From Flavobacteriales bacterium (GTDB lineage Bacteria > Bacteroidota > Bacteroidia > Flavobacteriales > BACL11): a DNA stretch of 7,153 bases. The stretch lies in contig PAKE01000034.1 in the NCBI GenBank assembly GCA_002710495.1, positions 4,584 to 11,736 on the forward strand, given 5' to 3'. Below, one piece after another: positions 1 through 5,889 of this stretch (positions are counted from its first letter, which is position 1; each line of letters starts with the position of its first letter). The translations under genes were made by a program, and so were the position numbers. Below the pieces are notes generated by a model. It was given only the letters and a program-made list of their open reading frames with translations, had not been told where the DNA came from and did no database searches.

Positions 1-1509
1 GTGGAAAATGTATTGGATATTGATCGCACACTATGGATGATGGCATTTGAAAACCTTACAGTTTGCCTTGATGGACCTATTAATTCTATTCCTCATAATT
101 TTTATTTATTTAAAGATAATAATGGTAGGTTCTCTCCTTTGTTATGGGATATGAATATGTCTTTTGGATCTTTCACAAATGGATTGCCAAACCCTGTAAC
201 TAATACTGATTTACAAGAGTTAGATGTTTTTCATAATAGCAATGAGGCTAGTAACAAACTTACTTCTCAAATTTTCTCTAGTGATAGGTATAAAAGAATG
301 TATATCGCTCATATGCGTACAATATTAGATGAGCAATTTTCTAATAATAACTATACTGTAAGAGCTGCTCAGTTGCAACAAATAATAGATACTGATGTAG
401 TTGCGGATCCGAATACATTTTATTCTTATACTGACTTTACAGACAATTTAAATTCATCAGTTGGAGTAAATCCAATCATTGGTCTTTCTGAGTTAATGAA
501 TGATAGAATTACATTTTTACAGAACTTATCAGAGTTTACATCTAATACTCCAACAATTTTGGCATTGAATAACTCTTCCGTTTTACCTCATTCTACTATA
601 AATATTACAGCCCAGATACAAAGTTCAGATTATGCTTATGTTGGATATCGTTTTACATTTAATGATAAGTTTGAAAAGATTCAGATGTTTGATGATGGAA
701 ACAATGGAGATGGAGCAGCGGGAGATGGAGTTTATGGAGCGACTCTCAGTGTAGATGCACGTGATGTTCAGTATTATATTTATGCTGAAAATACTAACTC
801 AGGTATTTTTTCTCCTCAAAGAGCAGAAAAAGAGTTTCATCAAATTGCGGTTGTAAGCGGATTGGTTATAAATGAGATAATGGCTGCTAATTTTTCTAAG
901 GTATCAGATCAGGATGGAGAATATGATGATTGGGTTGAGTTATATAATGGAGGAAATACATCAATTAATTTAGAAGGATTTTATCTTTCTGATAATGAGA
1001 ATGACCTTGCAAAATGGATTTTCCCCAACACTGTAATACAAGCAAACGATTATAAAATTATTTGGTGCGATACTGCGGGTAGTTCTCAAACAGGCTTACA
1101 TACAACATATCGTTTATCTGCAGATCAGGAGGAAGTATATTTAACGGATCCAAGTGGAGTAGTTGTAGATGCAGTTCATTTTGTAAATATGCCTACAGAT
1201 GTGGCTTACGCAAGAGTTCCAAACGGAGATGGGGTTTTTATACATCAAGAAGAATCTCAAGACTTAAATAATCAGAGTGTTTCTTCAGAGAAAAATATTT
1301 CTCTTACTTCAAAAATTAGAGTATATCCGAACCCCTCAAACAGTAAAATATATATCTTGGGAACAAACCAAAAAGTAGAAGTATATAATATGATTGGTAA
1401 ATTGGTCTATGGACCAGATAATACAACTACAATTAATATTTCAGACTGGGAGAGTGGTATTTATTTTGTAAAATCTGGGCTTTCGGTTGTGAAAATAATA
1501 AAACATTAA
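1..1509 (+). CDS. CotH-kinase-like secreted protein with lamin-tail domain and T9SS sorting signal (5' partial)
   Basis: This is the C-terminal 502 residues of a larger protein; the frame is open at the window edge, so the GTG at base 1 is probably not the true start. Residues 1-175 resemble the C-terminal half of CotH-family atypical kinases, with the WDMNMSFG stretch at 49-56 matching the conserved D-x-N metal-binding region. Residues 180-285 look like an Ig/FN3-type module containing an acidic DDGNNGDG...GDGVY loop (231-245). A lamin-tail domain begins with VINEIM at 289 and runs to about 415 (WVELYN, YLSDNEN and KWIFP motifs). Residues 440-502 form a type A T9SS sorting domain: RVYPNP, VEVYNMIGKLV, then GIYFVK and a basic end. 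The protein should therefore be exported to the cell surface or medium. Its stop is one base before the next start. CotH members are known as protein kinases in spore coats; the substrate here is unknown. The missing N-terminus should carry the signal peptide and the rest of the kinase fold. Confidence 0.85.
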   Translation: MENVLDIDRTLWMMAFENLTVCLDGPINSIPHNFYLFKDNNGRFSPLLWDMNMSFGSFTNGLPNPVTNTDLQELDVFHNSNEASNKLTSQIFSSDRYKRMYIAHMRTILDEQFSNNNYTVRAAQLQQIIDTDVVADPNTFYSYTDFTDNLNSSVGVNPIIGLSELMNDRITFLQNLSEFTSNTPTILALNNSSVLPHSTINITAQIQSSDYAYVGYRFTFNDKFEKIQMFDDGNNGDGAAGDGVYGATLSVDARDVQYYIYAENTNSGIFSPQRAEKEFHQIAVVSGLVINEIMAANFSKVSDQDGEYDDWVELYNGGNTSINLEGFYLSDNENDLAKWIFPNTVIQANDYKIIWCDTAGSSQTGLHTTYRLSADQEEVYLTDPSGVVVDAVHFVNMPTDVAYARVPNGDGVFIHQEESQDLNNQSVSSEKNISLTSKIRVYPNPSNSKIYILGTNQKVEVYNMIGKLVYGPDNTTTINISDWESGIYFVKSGLSVVKIIKH

Positions 1510-1510
1510 A

Positions 1511-1918
1511 ATGAAAAAAGTACTTTTATTCATTGTAACAATTTTATCGATAACAGCTTGTGAAAAACCAGCTGGAGAAGGAGGTACTTCTACAATATCT
1601 GGAAATATAACTTATTTTACTACCACTTTTAATGCACAAACATCAAATATGGACACAATATATTATCCTAAATCCAGTAAGGATGTTTATATTATTTATT
1701 CTGATAATGAGAATGATATTTTTGATGATAAAACCGAAACAGATTGGAACGGTAATTTTCATTTTCAGTATTTAAGACAAGGAGATTACACGATATATAC
1801 TTATGTGGACAGTATTGTTGTAAACACACTTACTTATGATTATCCTGTTTTTAAACATACTACAATATCAGAAAATAATAGTGATGTTGTTTTAGAAAGT
1901 TTTGTTATTAGTAGATAG
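1511..1918 (+). CDS. Small lipoprotein with a prealbumin-like beta-sandwich domain
   Basis: The 135-residue product begins with a lipoprotein signal peptide, a hydrophobic run from 4 to 14 and lipobox ITAC ending at Cys17. The mature end is CEKPAGEGG, a glycine-rich acidic linker that could act as a surface-export signal, though this is uncertain. The rest (28-135) looks all-beta. The stretch GNFHFQYLRQGDYTIYTY (81-98) is the pattern seen in carboxypeptidase-regulatory and other prealbumin-like repeats, where a strand is followed by a tight turn and a YTI-type strand. An acidic loop with NENDIFDD (66-73) could bind a cation. It has no recognisable catalytic residues. It follows the CotH-like gene after one base and overlaps the VTC gene by one base, so it is probably a dedicated partner, such as a binding or scaffold lipoprotein. 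I do not recognise a named family with certainty. Confidence 0.8.
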   Translation: MKKVLLFIVTILSITACEKPAGEGGTSTISGNITYFTTTFNAQTSNMDTIYYPKSSKDVYIIYSDNENDIFDDKTETDWNGNFHFQYLRQGDYTIYTYVDSIVVNTLTYDYPVFKHTTISENNSDVVLESFVISR

Positions 1919-2664
1919 TGAATTTTAAATTACAATTAAATAAATTTGAAACAATTACACTATCTGAAATGGATGATGTAAAATTAATGAGCCGGACAGA
2001 TACTAAGTTTGTCTTTAATTTTTCAAGACTTCCAGAATTTCTAGAAAAACTATCTCCTTTTTATAAAGTGTTGTTAATTGATGGAAATCTTATTCATGAT
2101 TACAAATCACTTTATTTTGATACAGAGGATAGAAAATTTTATATTGAGCATCACAATAGAAGGGTTAACAGAAACAAAATTAGATTCAGAGAATATGTTG
2201 GTAGTGGTCTCACTTTTTTAGAGATAAAACTTAAAAACAACAAAGGTAAAACTATAAAAAAACGAATAAAGGTTGATTCAATTTCTGAGGAGATAACTGA
2301 ACAACAACAAAAATATATTCATAAGATTATTGGTTATCCTATTGAAGTAAGTGCAAAACAATGGATTAATTTTAGTAGAGTTACATTTGTACATAAAACA
2401 CAAAAGGAAAGATTAACCATGGATATCAATCTTACTTTTAATAATAAAAAAGATGAAGGAGATTTAAAAAATATTGTGATTGCTGAGGTAAAACAAGAAA
2501 GAATGAGTAGATCTTCTGATTTTATGAGAGTAGCAAAAGAAATGAGTATATTGCCAATGCGTTTAAGTAAGTATTGTATGTCTACATTAAGCTTAAATCC
2601 CAAACTTAAAAAGAATAGATTTAAAGAAAAATCATTATTTATAAATAAATTAAAATTACAATAA
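1918..2664 (+). CDS. VTC/CYTH-type polyphosphate polymerase domain protein
   Basis: The 248-residue soluble protein has the charge pattern of the VTC domain, a CYTH/triphosphate-tunnel fold. The basic and acidic signatures are in order: R26-T-D-T-K30; SLYFDT at 64-69; H78-H79; R85-N-K-I-R-F-R91; E102-I-K-L-K106; K115-R116; R165 and D169; E190-V-K-Q-E194; and SKYC at 217-220. In yeast Vtc4 equivalent residues line the tunnel that makes polyphosphate from ATP, so a similar metal-dependent phosphoryl-polymerising activity is inferred, in the cytoplasm. Length fits a stand-alone VTC domain. The tail from 228 is very basic and could bind membrane or polymer. The start is GTG at 1918: the conserved block begins near residue 10, before the first internal ATG (Met18), and an in-frame stop lies just upstream. 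It overlaps the lipoprotein stop by one base (TAGTG), implying translational coupling. One base separates it from the DUF4956 gene. The actual polymer is unproven. Confidence 0.88.
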   Translation: MNFKLQLNKFETITLSEMDDVKLMSRTDTKFVFNFSRLPEFLEKLSPFYKVLLIDGNLIHDYKSLYFDTEDRKFYIEHHNRRVNRNKIRFREYVGSGLTFLEIKLKNNKGKTIKKRIKVDSISEEITEQQQKYIHKIIGYPIEVSAKQWINFSRVTFVHKTQKERLTMDINLTFNNKKDEGDLKNIVIAEVKQERMSRSSDFMRVAKEMSILPMRLSKYCMSTLSLNPKLKKNRFKEKSLFINKLKLQ

Positions 2665-2665
2665 G

Positions 2666-3448
2666 ATGAAAAAAGGATTACTATTATTTGCGTTAATATC
2701 ATTTTTGTTTGTAGGAACTACAAATACTTATGCTCAAAATGATTTGTCCAATCAATTAGATGTCGAGCTGTCAGATAATAATTCAGATAAAATTAAGGAT
2801 AAAAAGAAAGACAAAAAGGTTGAAGAAGATAACCAATTAGAGTTTTTAGGAACTCCAGTTTATGATGCGGAAGATTTTTGGAAATTAATAACAAAAGGTA
2901 TTTTCAACTTGTTCATTATCTTAATTATTGTTAGGTATATTTACTATCCTGTTACCAAAAATAAAGACTACTTATTTACTTATCTACTAATTAGTTTAAC
3001 TGTATTTTTACTGTGTGTACTTCTGGATAGTGTAAAACTCCAATTAGGATTCGCTCTTGGTTTATTTGCTATTTTTGGTATTATTAGGTACAGAACCGAT
3101 CCAATTCCAATTAAGGAAATGACATATTTGTTTTTAGTGATAGGTATATCAGTAGTAAATGCACTTGCAAATAAGAAAATTAGTCATGCAGAATTAGTTT
3201 TTGCTAACTTACTGTTAGTTTTTGTTACATTTGGAATGGAGAGAATATGGTTGCTAAGGCATGAAAGTAGAAGAAATATTATTTACGAAAAAATTGAACT
3301 TATAAAACCAGAGAATAAAGAGGAGCTTCTTGAGGATTTAAAAGAAAGAACGGGTCTTAATATTGTTAGATATGAGATAAGAAGAATTGATTTCCTTAAA
3401 GATATAGCAAATATCAGAATCTTCTATTATGAAGACGATTCGAAATAG
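2666..3448 (+). CDS. DUF4956 inner-membrane protein with signal peptide
   Basis: The 260-residue protein has a cleavable-looking signal peptide (1-23, TYA before QN), then a charged linker rich in Lys and Asp (37-57). Four hydrophobic segments follow, at about 75-97, 102-122, 126-140 plus 152-168, and 175-191. The hallmark of DUF4956 is visible at 136-156: IFGIIRYRTDPIPIKEMTYLF, with Arg141, Arg143 and Thr144 placed inside or beside the membrane. A soluble C-terminal domain (about 195-260) is mixed alpha/beta, with YEKIELI, EELLEDLKERTG and IRIFYYED. DUF4956 genes are, to my knowledge, recurrent neighbours of VTC-domain genes, and the pair may correspond to the fused cytosolic and membrane parts of eukaryotic VTC. 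A role in anchoring the polymerase or moving its product across the membrane is inferred. It starts one base after the VTC stop and overlaps the DUF2490 gene by 20 bases. Confidence 0.87.
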   Translation: MKKGLLLFALISFLFVGTTNTYAQNDLSNQLDVELSDNNSDKIKDKKKDKKVEEDNQLEFLGTPVYDAEDFWKLITKGIFNLFIILIIVRYIYYPVTKNKDYLFTYLLISLTVFLLCVLLDSVKLQLGFALGLFAIFGIIRYRTDPIPIKEMTYLFLVIGISVVNALANKKISHAELVFANLLLVFVTFGMERIWLLRHESRRNIIYEKIELIKPENKEELLEDLKERTGLNIVRYEIRRIDFLKDIANIRIFYYEDDSK

Positions 3449-4070
3449 TTTTTTACTTTTATTAATTTGTACGCTTTCTGCATACTCTCAGCAAAATGAT
3501 TTTCAGAGTTGGAGCAGTATAAGGATTAGTAAAAAGATTTATAAAAGAACTAATATTTCTGTAAAAGAAGGATTCAGATTTCGTGAGAATTCATCATTGA
3601 TCTCTAAAAACTTTACAGATGTAAAAATATCTCACAGGATAAAGAAAACTGATTTTGAAGTTTCTTTTGGTTATAGATTCTCTAACGACTTTGATTTGGA
3701 TTTCTCTTCTAAAAACAAACATAGATATTATTCTGATTTCTCTTCAAGATATAAATGTAAAAGATTTAAAATATCTTTTAGAGATAGAGTTCAGTATCAA
3801 GGAAATAGATCAGGTTTGTCTACTTTATTTAGACAAAAAGTAGATGTTTCTTATAATGTACGAAAAACACCATTTGAACCATTTTTACAATTTGAATTTT
3901 TTATGAATATGAATAAAGAGTTTGAGAAATTAAGATATACAATAGGTTTTTCTCAACCAATATTTAAAGATTTAAATGCAGATTTTTTTTATAGAATTCA
4001 ACAGAGTTTAAAAACAGATAATCCAGAAAATATGTTTATTTTAGGAACTTCATTAAGTTATAAATTATGA
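3429..4070 (+). CDS. DUF2490 family predicted outer-membrane beta-barrel protein
   Basis: The 213-residue product has a signal peptide (1-20, hydrophobic core FLLLLICTLSAY, then QQND). The mature part starts with QSWSSIRISKKI and continues as alternating short beta strands of 8-12 residues separated by charged turns, for example VSFGYRF, DFSSRYKCKRFKISFRDRVQYQ, PFLQFEFFM, LRYTIGFSQPI and ADFFYRIQQS, ending in GTSLSYKL. This is the pattern of DUF2490, a small barrel family common in Bacteroidota. The mature protein is rich in Lys and Arg, which would suit a channel or binding surface for an anionic polymer, but that is inference. The ATG at 3429 lies within the end of the DUF4956 gene; it is the only start giving the signal peptide. 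Its stop overlaps the cdd start as ATGA, so the two are translationally coupled. Confidence 0.8.
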   Translation: MKTIRNSFLLLLICTLSAYSQQNDFQSWSSIRISKKIYKRTNISVKEGFRFRENSSLISKNFTDVKISHRIKKTDFEVSFGYRFSNDFDLDFSSKNKHRYYSDFSSRYKCKRFKISFRDRVQYQGNRSGLSTLFRQKVDVSYNVRKTPFEPFLQFEFFMNMNKEFEKLRYTIGFSQPIFKDLNADFFYRIQQSLKTDNPENMFILGTSLSYKL

Positions 4071-4555
4071 TAGAAAAAAAGATAACTACTACGTTTTATC
4101 AGACTAATAAGAGCTCTTTGATTAAAGAAGAAAATAGTTTAGTTGATTTAGCGATAAATTCACTAAAATCTGCTTATGCTCCTTATTCAGGATTTATGGT
4201 TGGAGCTGCTGTATTACTTGAGAATGGTGAAATTATCTCTGGTAATAATCAGGAAAATGTAGCGTATCCATCAGGTCTATGTGCCGAAAGAGTAGCGATA
4301 TATTATGCAGGAGCAAAATTCCCTAACGTCAAAATTAAAAAGATTGCAATTTCAGCAGTATCTAAAAAGTTTGATTTTACTGATGTAGTTTCTCCTTGTG
4401 GTTCGTGTAGGCAAGCAATTGCAGAATATGAAGTAAAACAAGATAAAAATATTAAGATTTTACTTCATCACCCAAATGATGATATTATTATTGTAAATTC
4501 GGTAGCTGATTTACTTCCATTTATGTTTAAAAGTAAAGAACTTAAGAATTTTTAA
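4067..4555 (+). CDS. cdd: Cytidine deaminase
   Basis: The 162-residue enzyme hydrolyses cytidine and deoxycytidine to uridine forms in pyrimidine salvage in the cytoplasm. The zinc site is complete: C72-A-E74 (Cys ligand and catalytic Glu) and P110-C111-GS-C114 (two Cys ligands). The substrate-ribose motif lies at N61 and E63 (GNNQEN), and the entry motif YAPYSGFMVGAAV at 37-49 is canonical. The first 25 residues are an N-terminal extension that, as far as I recall, is usual in Bacteroidota cdd. The start ATG overlaps the DUF2490 stop by four bases, making it the last gene of the operon. No obvious functional link joins it to the envelope genes; it may simply ride along. Its stop codon shares TTAA with the stop of the opposing gene, so there is no intergenic space for a separate terminator. 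Confidence 0.95.
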   Translation: MIEKKITTTFYQTNKSSLIKEENSLVDLAINSLKSAYAPYSGFMVGAAVLLENGEIISGNNQENVAYPSGLCAERVAIYYAGAKFPNVKIKKIAISAVSKKFDFTDVVSPCGSCRQAIAEYEVKQDKNIKILLHHPNDDIIIVNSVADLLPFMFKSKELKNF

Positions 4556-5166
4556 AGGATTAAATCCCCCTTGCCTTGTCTTAAAATTTCGAATTCTGAT
4601 TTAGTACAATCAACAACTGTAGAAGGAATATTTCCTATATATCCACCATCAATTACAATATCTACTAAATGTTCTAGTCTTTTATGAATTAATTCCGGAT
4701 TAGTTGAATGTTCTATAAGTTTATCATCATCTTTTACAGATGAAGTTATGATGGGATTGCCTAGTTGAGAAACAATTTCTAGTGGAATATTATGATTAGG
4801 AATTCTAATGCCAACAGTTTTCTTATTAGTCTTAAATAATTTAGGAATACTATTATTTGCATTCAGAATAAATGTGAAAGGTCCAGGGAGATTCCTTTTC
4901 ATTAATTTATAAACTGTATTGTCAATCTGTTTTGTATAATCTGTAATATGACTCAAGTTAGAACAAATAAATGAAAAATTATTTTTTTTCAGATTTCTTC
5001 CTTTTATTTTAGCTATTCTTTCTACGGACTTTTTATTGAAGATATCACAACCAATACCATAAACAGTATCTGAAGGATATACAATAATGCCTCCATCTTT
5101 CAAACACTCAATTACTTGTTTAATTTCCCTTTTGTTTGGGTTTTTAGGATGTATTTTTAGTAACAT
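4552..5166 (-). CDS. YciO-like TsaC/Sua5 family protein (L-threonylcarbamoyladenylate synthase-like)
   Basis: The 204-residue protein is a YrdC-fold member. Visible signatures are GGIIVYPSDTVYGIGCD (25-41), IKGRN (54-58), LPGPFTFIL (93-101), TVGIRIPNH (118-126), PIITSS (139-144) and PSTVVDCT (183-190). TsaC and Sua5 make threonylcarbamoyl-AMP from threonine, bicarbonate and ATP for tRNA t6A37 synthesis. Here the usual SAN motif after the PIITS strand is replaced by SVKDDD. From memory of E. coli YciO, the GGY-x-G stretch near 176-180 and the FSFICSNLS region resemble it more than TsaC. YciO's cellular role is less settled, so the exact activity is uncertain. It is the second gene of a two-gene operon: its ATG overlaps the stop of the DtxR-like regulator by one base (TAATG). 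The 3' end converges on cdd. Confidence 0.85.
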   Translation of the reverse strand: MLLKIHPKNPNKREIKQVIECLKDGGIIVYPSDTVYGIGCDIFNKKSVERIAKIKGRNLKKNNFSFICSNLSHITDYTKQIDNTVYKLMKRNLPGPFTFILNANNSIPKLFKTNKKTVGIRIPNHNIPLEIVSQLGNPIITSSVKDDDKLIEHSTNPELIHKRLEHLVDIVIDGGYIGNIPSTVVDCTKSEFEILRQGKGDLIL

Positions 5167-5822
5167 TACTTTTGTTTTACTAAGATGTTTCTTGCAACTT
5201 CCAAGCTAATATGAGACTCTTTATTGTTTATTAGGATTTCTACTGAGCTATCAAACTCAATTATATCTTTCACCAAAATAAGATTCCCTAATTTTATATC
5301 TATTTTATCTAAAAATTTTAGAAAAGTAGAATTATCTTGAGATACTCCCATTACTATTCCTTTATCCCCTTCTTTTAAATTAGAAAGAGGAGTTGAATTG
5401 GAAGTCGGAAACTTTCCAAATTCATCTGGAATTGGATCTCCATGAGGGTCAAATTTTGGATTTCCTAAAAACTCATCTAATAGGGTAACTAGCTTATCAG
5501 ATTTAATATGTTCTAATTGTTCGGCTACATCATGTACTTCATCCCAGTTAAAATGTAGTTTATCTACTAAGAACGTTTCCCATAACCTATGTTTACGAAC
5601 AATATTTGTAGCTAATTTTTTACCCTTTGTTGTTAAACTTACACCTTTATATTTTTCATGATTCACTAAACTTTTTGATGTAAGTTTTCTTAACATATCT
5701 GTTACAGAAGAAGCTTTTGTGTTGAGTTTTTTTGCAATTGAGTTGGTGCTAACATTATCATTTCCTTCTTCTGATAATGAGAAAATTGCTTTCAAATAAT
5801 TTTCTACTGCTTTAGATAACAT
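5166..5822 (-). CDS. DtxR/MntR-family metal-dependent transcriptional repressor
   Basis: This is a 218-residue regulator starting at MLSKAVENYLKAIF; a longer reading from 5855 would add 11 residues that overlap the promoter and look unlike the family. Residues 5-65 form the winged helix, with recognition helix ASSVTDMLRKL (37-47) and wing YKGVSLTTKG. The dimerisation and metal domain carries H78, E82, H97, E101, E104 and H105, equivalent to the DtxR H79, E83, H98, C102, E105 and H106 ligands. Glu at the Cys102 position resembles MntR; the N-terminal ligand position (DtxR Met10, MntR Asp8) appears to be Asn8. The segment DPHGDPIP (125-132) is typical. Residues 145-217 form an SH3-like FeoA-type domain. 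Fe or Mn sensing is likely. It is divergent from a TonB-dependent receptor, its probable target, and overlaps the downstream YciO-like gene by one base. Confidence 0.92.
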   Translation of the reverse strand: MLSKAVENYLKAIFSLSEEGNDNVSTNSIAKKLNTKASSVTDMLRKLTSKSLVNHEKYKGVSLTTKGKKLATNIVRKHRLWETFLVDKLHFNWDEVHDVAEQLEHIKSDKLVTLLDEFLGNPKFDPHGDPIPDEFGKFPTSNSTPLSNLKEGDKGIVMGVSQDNSTFLKFLDKIDIKLGNLILVKDIIEFDSSVEILINNKESHISLEVARNILVKQK

Positions 5823-5827
5823 ATTTA

Positions 5828-5856
5828 CAAAAATACAAATAAAAAAACTTAACAAA
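5828..5856 (-). promoter_or_regulatory. Putative promoter of the dtxR-like/yciO-like operon
   Basis: On the minus strand a TTTG (5853-5856) is followed after 17 bases by TATTTTTG (5828-5835). This matches the Bacteroidota layout of TTG, a spacer of roughly 17-23, and TAnnTTTG. Only five bases separate the -7 box from the ATG at 5822, so transcription would begin at or very near the start codon. The match is in extremely AT-rich DNA, where such motifs arise by chance. Confidence 0.4.
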
Positions 5857-5859
5857 TAA

Positions 5860-5875
5860 TTTAGTCTTGCCTAAA
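5860..5875. promoter_or_regulatory. Candidate DtxR-family operator (inverted repeat)
   Basis: The 16 bases TTTAGTCTTGCCTAAA form an imperfect palindrome: arms TTTAG and CTAAA are perfect, and six of eight base pairs match overall. It resembles the TTAGG...CCTAA ends of DtxR boxes. It lies about 6 bases upstream of the receptor's -7 box, where its occupancy would block the -33 region, and just upstream of the regulator's own -33 element. The position in the divergent region beside a DtxR-family gene supports the call; binding is not shown. Confidence 0.45.
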
Positions 5876-5881
5876 AATAAA

Positions 5882-5889
5882 TATATTTG
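5882..5889 (+). promoter_or_regulatory. Putative -7 box of the TonB-dependent receptor promoter
   Basis: TATATTTG is an exact TAnnTTTG match, the Bacteroidota sigma-factor -7 consensus, 17 bases before the receptor ATG. There is no TTG at the usual 17-23 base spacing upstream; the nearest TTG (5867-5869, inside the inverted repeat) is only 12 bases away. The leader would be about ten bases, A-rich (AAAAAAAACAA) and without a Shine-Dalgarno site, as is normal in this phylum. Confidence 0.5.

Noticed and set aside
1..3. GTG at the first base as the true start of the CotH-like gene
   Set aside because: The product would lack a signal peptide and the N-terminal half of the CotH domain although it carries a T9SS signal; the gene is cut by the window edge.
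2334..2702. 122-codon open frame on the minus strand inside the VTC gene
   Set aside because: It lies antisense to strongly conserved VTC motifs, and its hydrophobic product is what AT-rich antisense DNA gives. No family signature or start context supports it.
3655..3843. 62-codon open frame on the plus strand inside the DUF2490 gene
   Set aside because: It is an out-of-frame shadow of a gene with a clear signal peptide and barrel pattern.
4557..4567. Short palindrome GGATTAAATCC near the convergent stops, considered as a terminator
   Set aside because: The arms are five bases around a single base, so no hairpin can form, no T-run follows, and it lies within the YciO-like coding sequence.
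5823..5855. Eleven-residue N-terminal extension of the DtxR-like regulator
   Set aside because: The extension (MLSFFICIFVN) is hydrophobic, unlike the family, and reads through the promoter-like region; the family normally starts just before the ENYLKAI stretch.
5867..5869. TTG considered as the -33 element of the receptor promoter
   Set aside because: It is only 12 bases from the -7 box, shorter than the usual 17-23 base spacing, and lies within the candidate operator.
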